Counted from the stretch's first letter, positions 12,388 to 24,331 are shown. The stretch: 64,000 nucleotides of DNA from Corydoras sp. C115 (GCA_019802505.1 JAFMOC010000426.1:76001-140000); one strand, 5' to 3'. The notes: generated by a model from the sequence alone, not told the origin. Program-made: numbers and translations.

Positions 12388-12777
12388 GTCTTAATTAATA
12401 TTTATATTTATTTGTGTTGTTGTTGTTGATTTAGGGTATTAAAGGTAAAGCTGGAGTACCAGGGATATCGGGGATCCCCGGACTGCCCGGCCTTCCTGGA
12501 ATAGATGTGAGTCGAGCTGATGGGTTTGTGTATCAACCTGAAGGTTCTGAATGATCAGATGTGGAGCCCTCTCTGGTAGATGTGTGTTACTGCATGTAGA
12601 GTAACCAGCATGTCTGATGGATGGGATAGGCTTAGTACATATACAGTACAATGCGTAGATAATTAATACATCATTTACACTACAGTCAGAGTCTTTGATC
12701 TTTTCATGTTCTCTTTATTAAAATAAATCTGACGACCTGATGATAAACGTCCTGATGTGTAACCTCCAGGTGAGTGA

Positions 12778-12816
<39 letters not shown>

Positions 12817-13675
12817 TGTTCACAGGGTTTGCCCGGTCCTGATGGACCTCCGGGGAAGGACGGACCTTCAGGAGCCACTGTGAGTATCAGCAACAGCACA
12901 GAGACCAATCAGAACTCTGGATTTTATGGAACCTCTCACGCTGAAGATTTTTTGTTTTGTTGTGAGATGTGTTGGAGGTGGGGGGGTGGGGAGTGGGGGG
13001 GGGGGGGGGGTGGATTTGATTCTAAAAACCCTGAGTGGATCATAGATCTGAATGAAAAAAAAAAAAAACATCTCTACATTTACATATCCCAATATTCATT
13101 CATTCATTATCTTCCCCTTTATCCTCTATTAAGGTCGCGGGGGGGAGGGGGTTCCCCATGTCCATTCAGGGGAGAACGTATCGGGCGCTGGGTAGGACAG
13201 GGGGGCAATCTATCACTGGGCACACACTCACTCACAACACACACACTCTATATGGGGCAATTAGGAGAACTCAATTGACCTTGATCCATGTTTTTGGACT
13301 GTGGGAGGAAACCGGAGAACCCAGAGGAAACCCATGCGGACACGGGGAGGAGATGGAAACTCCACCCAGATGGGGATTCGAACCAGGAATCCCTAGTGCT
13401 GAGAGGAGAATATGCCAAACCACTAAGCCACCGTGCCTTCTAATATGGGATTTAAATGAAGAAAAGGCTGATGATGATGATGATAAACCTTCATCAGTTA
13501 AGGACATAAGGTCTGGTGATGATCCAATGAAATGATGACTGTTTAAAGGACAGGGCTGATGTCGAGTAAAGAACCAGAGGACATGAATTAGTACCTCCAC
13601 CCTCAGTGTTCAGGGGTATCAGAGTTTTCTTCCTTTTTATCAATAGGTTTGATGATGAGGTTGTTCAGGGTGGTG

Positions 13676-13754
<79 letters not shown>

Positions 13755-14123
13755 ATCTGGATGTTGAGGGATGTGGTGATGTACAGTGTGTACTCTCTGG
13801 TTGGTGGAGAGTGAATAATCAGTTGGTCAGATGATTTGGATCTGAATGTTGAAGGACTTTGCTCCTAATCTTCTGAGGAATGTTCCAGCGTTTGTGGTTG
13901 ATCTGAGACGGGCGGCAGAAACACCTCCACATAGAACCTCAAAACACAAACCTGAATGAGAACCACGAACCTGAAAATACATTTCATTCCCAAAAACATC
14001 AGAGGATTCAGAGAAGAACTTTAAAGAAAAGAAACCTGAATTATCATCATCACATCCCCCCCCCCCCCAAACACACCACCACCTGCTGCCCCATCACTGA
14101 GGGTACACTCAGTCCAAACACAG

Positions 14124-14158
<35 letters not shown>

Positions 14159-16445
14159 CGTGTATGAGCGTGTGTGTGTGTATGAGCGTGCATGTGTGTG
14201 TAAAATCTTGCTATTGTACTGAGATGACTGTAATGTCCTCACAGCTCCTGTAGGTGGCGCATGGAGGATTCAGTACACACATCATATTTTGTCAGAATCA
14301 AACTCCTTTTTGTTTTAAGTTTTAATTTGTTAATTAGCATCAAGTATTGATGAATTTATTAAGTCAGTGTTTTTGGATCGTAATCATTATAATGTGTCAT
14401 ATAGAATGTAACTAATAAAAGTAAAAGTAATGAAGAACTTTAATTCTCCTTAAACCTCAACATGAAACCCTACAACATGAACGCAGCAGTGTGTGAGGTA
14501 CTGCAGTGGGTGAGGTAGTGCAGTGTGTGAGGTACTGCAGTGTGTGAGGTACTGCAGTGGGTGAGGTAGTGCAGAGGGTGAGGTAGTGCAGTGTGTGAGG
14601 TACTGCAGTGTGTGAGGTGGTGCAGTGTGTGAGGTAGTGCAGTGTGTGAGGTACTGCAGTAGGTGAGGTGGTGCAGTGTGTGAGGTACTGCAGTGTGTGA
14701 GGTACTGCAGTGTGTGAGGTACTGCAGTGGGTGAGGTACTGCAGTGTGTGAGGTACTGCAGTGTGTGAGGTGGTGCAGTGTGTGAGGTAGTGCAGTGTGT
14801 GAGGTAGTGCAGTGTGTGAGGTGGTGCAGTGTGTGAGGTACTGCAGTGGGTGAGGTACTGCAGTGTGTGAGGTACTGCAGTGTGTGAGGTGGTGCAGTGT
14901 GTGAGGTAGTGCAGTGTGTGTGAGGTAGTGCAGTGTGTGAGAGGTAGTGCAGCAGTGTGTGAGGTAGTGCAGTGTGTGAGGTAGTACAGCAGTGTGTGCG
15001 GTAGTGCAGTGTGTGAGGTAGTGCAGTGGTGTGTGAGGTAGTGCAGTGTGTGAGGTACTGCAGTGTGTGAGGTACTGCAGTGGGTGAGGTACTGCAGTGT
15101 GTGAGGTACTGCAGTGTGTGAGGTGGTGCAGTGTGTGAGGTAGTGCAGTGTGTGAGGTAGTGCAGTGTGTGAGGTACTGCAGTGTGTGAGGTGGTGCAGT
15201 GTGTGAGGTGGTGCAGTGTGTGAGGTAGTGCAGTGTGTGAGGTAGTGCAGAGGGTGAGGTAGTGCAATGGGTGAGGTAGTGCAGTGTGTGTGAGGTAGTG
15301 CAGTGTGTGAGAGGTAGTGCAGCAGTGTGTGAGGTAGTGCAGTGTGTGAGGTAGTACAGCAGTGTGTGCGGTAGTGCAGTGTGTGAGGTAGTGCAGTGTG
15401 TGAGAGGTAGTGCAGCAGTGTGTGAGGTAGTACAGCAGTGTGTGCGGTAGTGCAGTGTGTGCGGTAGTGCAGTGTGTGAGGTAGTGCAGTGTGTGAGAGG
15501 TAGTGCAGCAGTGTGTGAGGTAGTGCAGTGTGTGCGGTAGTGCAGTGTGTTAGAGGTAGTGCAGCAGTGTGTGAGGTAGTGCAGTGAAGTAGTGCAGCAG
15601 TGTGTGAGGTAGTGCAGTGTGTGCGGTAGTGCAGTGAGGTAGTGCAGCAGTGTGTGAGGTAGTGCAGCAGTGTGTGAGGTAGTGCAGTGAGGTAGTGCAG
15701 CAGTGTGTGAGGTAGTGCAGTGAGGTAGTGCAGTGTGTAAAGTAGTGCAGCAGTGTGTGAGGTAGTGCAGCAGTGTGTGAGGTAGTGCAGTGAGGTAGTG
15801 CAGCAGTGTGTGAGGTAGTGCAGTGTGTGAGGTAGTGCAGCAGTGTGTGAGGTAGTGCAGTGAGGTAGTGCAGCAGTGTGTGAGGTAGTGCAGCAGTGTG
15901 TGATGTAGTGCAGTGAGGTAGTGCAGCAGTGTGTGAGGCAGTGTGTGAGGTAGTGCAGTGTTGAGGTAGTGCAGTGTGTGAGGTAGTGCAGTGTGTGAGG
16001 TAGTGCAGTGGGTGAGTTAGTGCAGTGTGTGAGGTAGTGCAGTGTGTGAGGTAGTGCAGTGTGTGAGGTAGTGCAGTGTGTGGTAGTGCAGTGTGAGGTA
16101 GTGCAGTGTGTGAGGTAGTGCAGTGTGAGGTAGTGCAGTGTGTGAGGTAGTGCAGTGTGTGAGGTAGTGCAGTGGTGTGTGAGGTAGTGCAGTGTGTGAG
16201 GTAGTGCAGTGTGTACAGACCTGGTGCTTTTTTTGTAGAATGAATGTTATTAATGAATATTGAGATGTTTGTAATTTTGTTCCTGGTGTTTTTTTCAGGG
16301 TGACCCCGGACCCCCCGGACCCCCGGGCCCTCCTGTAAGTCCCTCACCTTTAAAATCTGTTTTAGTGACCTATTAAAGGTTCCTCACACGTCAATTAATA
16401 TCTGTAATTAAGGTGTGTGTGTGTTTGTGTGTGTGTGTTTGTGTT

Positions 16446-16509
<64 letters not shown>

Positions 16510-19500
16510 CCTCAGGGCAGAGGCAGACCCGGAGCTGCTGTGAGTACTCGTCTCTCAGACTGTATGATATTATTTTGCAGCTTTGTTGAATGCTTCGTTC
16601 TGATTGGTCATGCAAGCGTTTGGGGCTTATCCCGGTTGATCTGAGGTTTGTTATGGATTCGGCAGTGGGAGGGTGGGGGTCACAGCAGGTGCAGTGTGTG
16701 GGTTCATGCTGATTTCGGATGCTGCTGATGTGTTTATGTTCTCAGGGTCTTTCTGGAGCTAATGGATTACCAGGTGGAATGGGACCCAAAGGAAACCCGG
16801 TGAGTCGGGGAACATCTGGTTTAATTAATGGTTCTAACAGCAGTGGATGGCGACGTCCACATCAGTACCTCACACTTACAGGATGTAACCACAGAGCATG
16901 GCAGAACTTACTGAACACCTGGAGAACCACTGGAGAGCCACTGGAGAACGAAGATTCGGCTCAAAATACTCTAATAGGAATTATTATTTAGTTTTATTTC
17001 GTGCCACTTGGGTCAGGTCTCCATGGAGATCCACACCTTGCTTCTTAGGGTTGTGGTTCTGCGGTTTGCGGTTCTGAATTGTTGTAGTTTTGGTTCTTCT
17101 TAACGTTTAAATATTTAAACATTGCAGTAATTAACTTTGGTTCTGTTCTCTCTCTGTAGGGACCAGAGGGTCTTCCAGGACTCCCCGGTGTCCCAGGTCC
17201 AGATGGACCTCCTGTAAGTTCTGTCCTTGATTCCTAAGAACGTCATCATTTACAAACGGAACGTTTTCTGAGCTGCACCTTAAAGACTTCCTCAGCATTT
17301 AGTTTTCTTTCTTTTCAGGGAATTCCTGGAGGTCTTCCGAGGGGAACGGTGAATTACTGGTAAGTTCTCACAGAGTGCTGGAGATCTGAACCATCCTGTA
17401 ATCACCAACTAACAGAACCCTATCCCATCACCTGGTCAGGAGAGGTGGTGGATGTAAACCAGTTTATTGTTCTTATTGCAGTGTCCAGCCATCTGTCCAC
17501 CAGGACCCCCAGGACCCCCCGGAATGCCAGGTTTTAAGGTAAGGTTGACTACACAGTTGGGTAAATGTTCTTCTTCATCTCTGTAATCTGAATTCAAACC
17601 CTTCCAGGGTCACACGGGACACAAAGGAGATAAAGGAGAACATGGTAAAGATGGAGAGAAGGTGAGGTCATGATGTCATCGGTTCTGGTTCTGATCAAAC
17701 AGGCTGTAGGTGATTCAGGGTTTACTAATGGTTCCACTTTGTGTGAATCTGTGTGCAGGGGGATCAAGGCCCCCCGGGTCCTGCTGGGATTCCAGGAACT
17801 GTGGGTCTCCAGGTGGGTTGGCAGTCCTCAGTCCTCAGGACTAAAGTCTCTGTTACCTCCAGCAGGTGGTGTTGTGAGGTCACTCTGTTTGAACTTAACA
17901 GAACATAACAGCAGAACATTTTCCCAGAACACCTGTATGGAACCCTGATGATCCATACGATGAGGCTTGTTCCTGTAAACGTGAAACTGAAGGGGTCATC
18001 ATTTTATTGGGTTTGTGTTTCAGGGTCATCGAGGATTAACAGGACTTCAAGGTCCAGTTGGTTTCGCTGGAGATCGGGTGAGGTCTCAATCTTTCTTCCT
18101 CTTGGAGATCATTGAAGGTTCTTCTGATTAACCCATAACGTTCTCCTGCTCTCGCTGTAGGGTTTCCCGGGTTTTAGAGGGAAGCCCGGCGTTCTGGGAG
18201 TTGTTGGGAAAATAGTGAGTACCTCCGTTAGCACCTGTTCTGCTTGGTTCCAAAATCTTTGAGTCTCAACAATAAAAGCGTGGTGTTCCTCATTTGATGA
18301 TTCCAGGGTGATGCTGGAGAGAAGGGACCAGAGGGCTTCAGAGGACCTAAAGGAGAAATGGTAAGTGTGAGCCTTACCAGCAGGTGGCGCACTAACCTAC
18401 AGCCAGCATGTTGTTTAGGATGTGGTGCGCCCACTTGTGGTCAGGTCTTTACATTACACACTGATTTTTATCAATTCATCGCCCTCTCTTAGTAGCCTGG
18501 TGGAATTGCAAGTCATTCATTTTGATTAGAGTTGCTGGTGGTGCTGGAGCCTATCCCAGCACTCATTGGCATCATGAGCAGACACACAATTAAACCTGAC
18601 TCGTCTTCAGTTCACACACACCAACATGAGGAGAACATGCAAACCCCACACATAAACATTGCTCTGTTAAGGGATCGAACCCGAGTCATTTCTTACACCA
18701 CGACTTTGTGTTCTGCAGGGAAAAGTAGGTCCAAAAGGAACGCCAGGACCCCTGGGCCCAAAGGGAGAACCTGTAAGTATTCCCTGTGTTGTTGTTATGT
18801 TGTTATGGTTTTCTGTGATGTCATAATGTTTCTGATGTCATGATGTCATCAGGGAATCCCGGGCAGAGACGGGAAAGACGGGACTCATGGACTGGATGGA
18901 GAGAAGGTCAGTCCCAGCCGCCCGTTCGTTCCTCATCCATCAGAACTCCGCCCTGACGGGATGACATCACGTGACTGTGTTTGATTTTGCGCAGGGCGAC
19001 GGCGGGCGGGTCGGCGTTCCCGGAGAGAAAGGGCCGAACGGTCTGCCTGTGAGTCCTGACGACGAACGGAGGTTTGAAACATCACCTTTAACGTGCAGAA
19101 GCTAACGTGGGTGTGTTTTAGGGTTTACCTGGAAAAGCTGGAGAAAAGGGAGCCAAGGGCGGAGCCGTAAGTAACCACGCCCTTCTGTCCCTGTGAAGTG
19201 CACTTTACAAGTCCACTCGTTCTGTCGTGGTGGACTCAGGCTCTGTTTTGGTTCCTGTTCTGACTGCAGGGTAATTCAGGAGAGATGGGAGAGGCAGGCC
19301 CAGCTGGAGAGCCAGGTATTCCTGTATGTATCTGCTTAATGAGGGTCTTTATTCAGAGTGGTGTGAAGCCTGAAGAATAAACCCGGTTAACGTTCTGGTT
19401 CTCTCTGACAGGGACAGACGGGCGTTCCGGGAGAACGAGGCCTAGCTGGACCCAGAGGGGTCACTGTAAGTGGACCGGCGTCTCATTTATTCAACTTTGA

Positions 19501-20906
19501 CCCTTTCAGTGTGTACTGCAGCTCGTCTGAGTCCCGTTGGGATGATTTAATCCAGCCGTGAATCAGAACCCAGTGAGGTCCGATCAGCTGCTTTGTGCAG
19601 TGGGCCTTCCCCAAACTGTTCCCATAATAGGTTTAAGTCCAATTCATAAGGTTCTGTGTTTAGTTCTATGGTCCTGTGGAAATGAGACGGAACGGACCGG
19701 ATGATCCGTTGGTTCTGATTCTGATGGAGGTCAGTCGTGGCATGCAGGTTCTGTGTTCTGTCTGATCTGAGGGTTCAGGCCTTTAAGATTGGATTCATGG
19801 AGCAGAGTGACGTTCTGTAACGTCTGTACATCAGAGCAATAGAACAATAGAACATGATGATGATGATGATGATGAGGGATCAGACGGGTCAGTGGTTGCT
19901 AAGCAACACTCAGATTTAATAACTGCATCCTTTAGATTAGTCTGTAGCCTCTTCAGAATCAGAACCTCAGAAACCCAGCAGCAGCAGCAGCAGCATCTCC
20001 TCACATCACCCCGTCTTCATCCAGACTGGAAACGCTTTTTATTTTTAATTAACAATTAAATTAAAAAGATTAGTATATAATTATATTATTATTTGAGTTA
20101 TATAATCAATATAATGAAGAAAGTAAAGGGTTAAAGATGAGCGAGAGAGTGACATGTTGATGGAGCAGGTGTGTTGTGCTTCTGGAGTTTAAACCCTGTG
20201 CTGTTACACACCTCCACCTTACTGCGCCACCTTGTGGATGCAGAATCAGAGCCAGCAGGTCCTCGTGCTGCGGCACACTGTATTCTTCATCCTCTGGTTC
20301 CTCTGTTGTGTGTTTTTATTTTTTCATAATGATAAAGTTTTATATTTTTTTTTTTAGGGAGGCGTCGGTCTGATTGGAAATCCTGGACCTCAGGGAGTCA
20401 AGGGATTCCAGGTGAGCATCGTGACAGTATCTCAGTGTGTATCCCCGAGACCCCGCTGTGTGACGGGGTCAGAGTTCTGTTAATATTAATGAGCGCTGTT
20501 GTAAACAGGGAGTTAAAGGTGATATCGGGGACCCCGGCCTTCCAGGTCCCACTGGACTGCGGGGAGACTTCGGAGACAAGGTGAGAACGAATCAGACAAC
20601 CCATCAGACCAATGTGTTGAAATTGAATAGCTCCAATTTAGGTTCTAACTGCAGTGTTGTAAACGGGACGGCCGGGTGGCGCTAGAGGGGGCAGGTGGGA
20701 TGGGATGTGTGTGTGGGGGGGGGGGGTGCTCCTTGGTTAAACCTTTGAAAAGAAATATTTGATTAAACACCCGAGGAACGAAACGCTGAAGGACTAACTG
20801 ACCTGAGATATGTTTTCATAAAGACCTCGCTGCAGAACTCCAACAACGACGGTTCCTGTTCAGGGTTCTGGGAACAGAACAAAGCCTGGCTTCATACTGC
20901 TGCAGC

Positions 20907-20941
<35 letters not shown>

Positions 20942-22767
20942 AACGTCAGGTGATCATCTGTCTGTATCTTTCTCTCACAGGGTCCTACAGGAGCGTCAGG
21001 GTCCAAAGGAGACGTCGTAAGAACCGTTCATAGTACACGAGTCTTTAAACATCTGGATCCGTACAGATGTGTGAGGGAATATTTCTTCTCTTTTATTTTT
21101 TAGGGAATGGCTGGAAGTGACGGCCTCCCGGGAGAGAACGGAGAAACTGTACGTAGCTTTTATTTTTAATACGATTTAAATAATTAAAGTAATGTGAGTC
21201 GTTAATGAACATCTGTATTCTTTGTTCCTCTCAGGGTCCATTCGGTCCTCAGGGACAGAAGGGCGAGGTGAGTGTCCTCCTCCACACCTCACTCTGGACT
21301 CTCTGTGGGTTCCTGTCCCCTTTTCTGGGGTCTTTTTAAGGAACTATACAGTGCATCTGTGTTCATAGCGAGCAGCATTCACCTTCGTCATAAAGAACAG
21401 GTTCTACGTTCTGTAACGAACTTTAAGAACATCAAGGACGAGAAGACTTTAAATTAGATCAGGATGCGGCGTTTTCTCAGATATAGTGTTTATAAAATCT
21501 GAAATAAAAACATAAACTGCTTTTAATACAATTTCAGTTGAAGTGAATACGATTCTGTTCATGTGCAGTCAGGAAAGCAAGGCGAGCTCGGACCTAAAGG
21601 AGTCCCGGGACCACAGGGAGAGCCTGGAGCACGAGGACTGCCTGGAAAACCTGGTGTGATGGGCCTCAATGGCGAACAAGGGCCCCCTGGTGTGGCGGGT
21701 AAAACCGGTGTTCCTGTGAGTACTGAGACCGTGGTACTAATTAAACTAACGATGGAGGTTCTCCTGAACTTTAAGGTTTAGAAACCTTTGAAGATGATTA
21801 GAGACAACGATCCAATTAAGTTTTTTAATATAAACTCATCAGTGGGTTGTGGTTCTACATCTGTAAGAACGAGTGTTCTCATTTCAGGGAAGGCTGGCGA
21901 GTGAGCAGCACATCAGAGAACTTTGTGGTTCCATGATCGATGGTAAGGAACACCGGGTTCAAAATCCTACAGAACTGCGGTCACTTACAGGCTGCTTTAA
22001 TAAGCCCCGCCCATTTAACACACTGAATGTGTCATCTAAACTCACCACATCGTCTGATCTCCCGTCTCTCAGATCAGATTGCTCAGCTGGCTGCTCACCT
22101 GAGGAGACCTTTGGCCCCCGGCGCCGTGGGGCGACCCGGTCCGGCCGGATCACCTGGAAAACCAGGAGATGCGGGATCTATGGGATTGCCCGGCACCCGC
22201 GGTCCTCCAGGATACAGAGGACTTCCAGGAGGTCTGGGTGACCCTGGACCAAGAGGTGAGGCTCTAACAGAGGTGTGATGGTGACCAGTGAGTCCTAACC
22301 AGCACTTCATCTCGGGTTAGTACTGTTAGAACACACTGAGGATCAGAGTTAACGACGCTGTGATTACTGTAGGTGACGCTGGTGAGGCAGGTGATAAGGG
22401 CCCAGTGGGAAAAGCCATCGACGGTCCGGTCGGAGACCAAGGAGAACCAGGTACGACAGAACAGGTTCATGTTCATCACCTGAAGCAACAACCAATCAGG
22501 AACACAATGGGAGGAGCCACCTGTATCACTGTGTAATCTAGAACCTCATTTTAAAGAAGCTCCTTGGTTCTTCCTCTAACAGGTCTCCAAGGTGCGCACG
22601 GCATCGTTAAAGACGGACGTGACGGCGCACCCGGTGACGCGGGAGAGCCCGGAGAACCGGGCAGGCCGGGCAGAACGGGACACCAAGGACCCCCCGGAAT
22701 CTGCGATACGACGGCCTGCCAGGGGGCAGCGCCACACGGAAAGTCCTCCAACCCCAAAAACCATTAA
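9341..22767 (+). CDS. col9a3: Collagen type IX alpha-3 chain, 32 coding exons
   Basis: Coding exons: 9341-9406, 10699-10767, 11918-11953, 12435-12506, 12826-12879, 16299-16334, 16516-16539, 16746-16799, 17160-17213, 17319-17348, 17482-17538, 17608-17661, 17759-17812, 18024-18077, 18161-18214, 18307-18360, 18719-18772, 18853-18906, 18995-19048, 19122-19166, 19270-19323, 19412-19465, 20358-20411, 20509-20580, 20981-21016, 21104-21148, 21235-21267, 21569-21715, 21888-21942, 22073-22255, 22373-22450, 22583-22767. The product is about 674 residues (human, from memory, 684). Residues 1-22 form a signal peptide. Three Gly-X-Y domains follow, separated by non-collagenous segments: NC3 has the CPAIC cysteine pair near residue 166, NC2 carries SEQHIRELCG and QIAQLAAHLR, and NC1 ends with ICDTTACQG. 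These segments match COL9A3 rather than COL9A1 or COL9A2. The chain joins alpha-1 and alpha-2 chains in secreted type IX collagen on cartilage type II fibrils. Most exons are 54, 36, 45 or 72 bases, typical of collagens. The exon 10 donor is uncertain (see findings). Confidence 0.95.
9748..10145. repeat. AT-rich microsatellite cluster in col9a3 intron 1
   Basis: A (TTTAA)n run at 9748-9788 is followed by TA, TG and mixed TATATG repeats up to about 10140. Further C and G homopolymers lie at 10390-10428 and 10557-10580. Confidence 0.8.
11027..11381 (-). mobile_element. tRNA-derived SINE in col9a3 intron 2
   Basis: Full-length inverted copy with A and B boxes. Flanking sequence AGCAATGATT versus AGCAATGGTT is a probable 10-base target duplication with one mismatch. 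It contains an 18-base G run, the complement of the variable C tract. Confidence 0.85.
11455..11600 (-). mobile_element. Decayed Tc1-like fragment in col9a3 intron 2
   Basis: Contains the complement of the GGGGAAGGCCC-like and GGGATGAACTGGAACTGAGATT-like motifs found in other fragments here. No intact open frame. A similar inverted fragment lies at about 19560-19690 in intron 22. Confidence 0.4.
12015..12305 (+). repeat. Unclassified interspersed repeat B, copy 1
   Basis: Contains CTTTGGTATGTTCTCTGAT, then GAGCAGGTGTTATTAGG and CTGCGCCACCTTGTGGATG. Related copies are at 20158-20252 (partial), 34113-34240 and 61258-61465 (inverted). I do not recognise its class; no coding capacity is seen. 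Confidence 0.6.
12346..12387. repeat. (ATT)n microsatellite in col9a3 intron 3
   Basis: About 14 perfect ATT/TTA triplets end roughly 50 bases upstream of exon 4. Confidence 0.9.
12777..12816. repeat. (GTCT)n microsatellite at the col9a3 exon 5 acceptor
   Basis: About ten GTCT units end nine bases before the CAG acceptor of exon 5 at 12825, so they occupy the place of the polypyrimidine tract. Confidence 0.85.
13094..13440 (-). mobile_element. tRNA-derived SINE in col9a3 intron 5
   Basis: Near full-length inverted copy, with B-box complement GGATTCGAACC and A-box complement CACTAAGCCACC. No clear target duplication. Confidence 0.8.
13678..13752. repeat. (TG)n microsatellite, about 75 bases
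   Basis: Pure TG repeat in col9a3 intron 5; a second, shorter interrupted one lies at 14126-14215. Confidence 0.9.
14483..16214. repeat. 17-bp minisatellite, 1.7 kb, in col9a3 intron 5
   Basis: The base unit is GCAGTGTGTGAGGTAGT, with about 100 copies. The left half (to about 15260) is mostly 17-mers with GTGCAG/CTGCAG alternatives. The right half mixes 20-base (extra CAG), 19-base (extra AG) and 13-base (loss of TGTG) forms. Because the unit contains no stop on the complement, long minus-strand frames arise that translate to a 17-residue repeat; these are not genes. The array ends 84 bases before exon 6. Confidence 0.95.
16414..16508. repeat. (GT)n microsatellite at the col9a3 exon 7 acceptor
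   Basis: The repeat ends with TTCCTCAG directly before exon 7 at 16516, filling most of the short intron 6. Confidence 0.9.
18530..18710 (-). mobile_element. Old SINE-like fragment next to col9a3 exon 17
   Basis: The inverted sequence includes GGAGCCTATCCCAGC, GAGAACATGCAAACCCCAC and GGATCGAACCC (B-box complement), typical of diverged tRNA-derived SINEs. Its recognisable end lies about 40 bases upstream of the exon 17 acceptor at 18718. Confidence 0.55.
20158..20252 (+). repeat. Unclassified interspersed repeat B, partial copy
   Basis: Shares GGAGTTTAAACCCTGTG and CTGCGCCACCTTGTGGATG with the copy at 12015-12305. It lies in col9a3 intron 22. Confidence 0.5.
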
Positions 22768-23430
22768 ACAAGACAGTTTCCCGTTTAAAAACCCGCTGGT
22801 GCCCCATCAAACGAGGAACGAGCAAGGTATCGGAACCATGTGGAGCGGGCTCACGAGGAAGATCCAACGCGGCGGAGCAGCGTGGGCCGTTTTAACGTTC
22901 CGCACGGCTAGAACGAGAGAACCGACAGACTGGAAGGTGTAGAACAATCGATTACAGCAGCAAAATGTTCATCGTGTGTAAATGTGAGGGGTGGGGGGGG
23001 GGTAAAAACATTTTGTACATGTGATTTACAAAAATAACTGAAGTCTTCCTCCTGTCCGTCCGTCCGTCCTCCCTCTGTACAGTCCTGTAAAAAATGTGAG
23101 CGCAGTCGTTAAAATGGACTTCAACTAAAAAAAAAAAATCTAAAAAACTTTTGTGCGGAACTGTCATTCTATTTTTTTTAATCCGTCTTCTTTGTATTTT
23201 TTCATTTCTGAATGTTGAATCGCGTCTCCATCCGTTTGAGATCAATAAAGAACCCTGAAGGCATCATGAACCTTACTGTACAACAGAGGTGGCGTCTCCA
23301 GCACCTCCACCACCGCGTACCTCCTCCCCCCCCCCCCCCCCCCGACTCAGACTATTTATTAAATGTGGGTGACTGTTGTATGTACAATAAAAGTCTGCAG
23401 CCCCGTGTTGTGAAAAAATACTGAATAAAG
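22768..23430 (+). other. col9a3 3' UTR
   Basis: The stretch after the col9a3 stop holds three AATAAA hexamers, at 23244-23249, 23386-23391 and 23424-23429. The last two are followed by T-rich sequence and are the likeliest cleavage points. A run of about 17 C's lies at 23327-23343. No open frame here looks protein-coding. Confidence 0.55.
23244..23249 (+). terminator. Candidate col9a3 polyadenylation signal (AATAAA)
   Basis: First of three canonical hexamers downstream of the stop codon at 22765-22767, about 480 bases away. The others are at 23386 and 23424, so alternative 3' ends are possible. Confidence 0.45.
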
Positions 23431-24325
23431 CCACTCTTCAGTTACCTTCTACTCTTCTTATTAGAACTTTCCAGAATAAAGGAACCTTCATTAAAGTAGC
23501 GGCTGCAGCACGGATACAGAGGCGACGCAATACCCAACCATCTGATACTCACGATACTCAGAGCACGATACTATATCATAAAACATTCAGTACTGAGTCA
23601 GAGACGCACGGAGATTTACATATAAGTTAAAGTGTAAGAGGGAAGTAATGTTCTGCGTTTATAACGCTTATAGAACGTTCATAACGTGTAACGTTTATAA
23701 AACATGGGTTGCTTCACAGAATCGTTCTGAGAACATCATCTAATATTTAATTCATGAATGTGAATTAATTAATTATGATGTCATGTCTAAAGGAAGTGAA
23801 GTCCAATCAGGTTTTTAAATCTGAAGCTCCGGCTCGTTAAGGCGACGGTGACGTGAACATCGGGAGGTCGAGCGATATGTTAAATCCTCATCCTGAAGTT
23901 AATTATCTGCACGTTAACAGATCATCAGCCAATCAGCAATCAAATATTCAACAGTGTAACCAATCTGAATGATTAAGTGTAGATGTAAAAACTGCTTGAA
24001 TTAAACGAAAACCTTTACAAAGAAAACATTCAATAAATGTTTATATAAATAAATAAATTTCCTCTCTCAACGCACTTTAAACAATGTTTTGGAGATGCCA
24101 GTACCTGTGTGCCATCTCTACTGCAAAACATTGAGATGAATTGGAACACCGATTCTTTCATCCTCACAAATGTCTATTTTACCTAAATGATGAGTCCCGC
24201 AGAGCTTATCATCTAAAATCACCAAACCATCTGACATCACGCTGATCTGGTTACCATGACGTCAGTTTAGTGAAGCACCTGCTTACAGTAGATAATCACA
24301 GAGTTTTAATTATATTAATAGGAGT
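23431..24325. other. Intergenic gap between convergent col9a3 and tcfl5
   Basis: About 0.9 kb of AT-rich sequence separates the two convergent 3' ends. Around 24090-24160 there is a short stretch resembling the decayed Tc1-like transposon fragments seen elsewhere in the window. Otherwise I see nothing interpretable. Confidence 0.4.
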
Positions 24326-24331
24326 TTTATT
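24326..24331 (-). terminator. Candidate tcfl5 polyadenylation signal
   Basis: AATAAA on the minus strand lies about 200 bases downstream of the tcfl5 stop codon. Its distance and the absence of closer hexamers make it the best candidate. Confidence 0.45.

Noticed and set aside
14470..16347. Two 265-residue minus-strand open frames rich in His, Thr and Leu.
   Set aside because: They translate a 17-bp minisatellite; because 17 is not a multiple of 3 the same 17-residue repeat appears in every frame. There is no start context, splice structure or domain.
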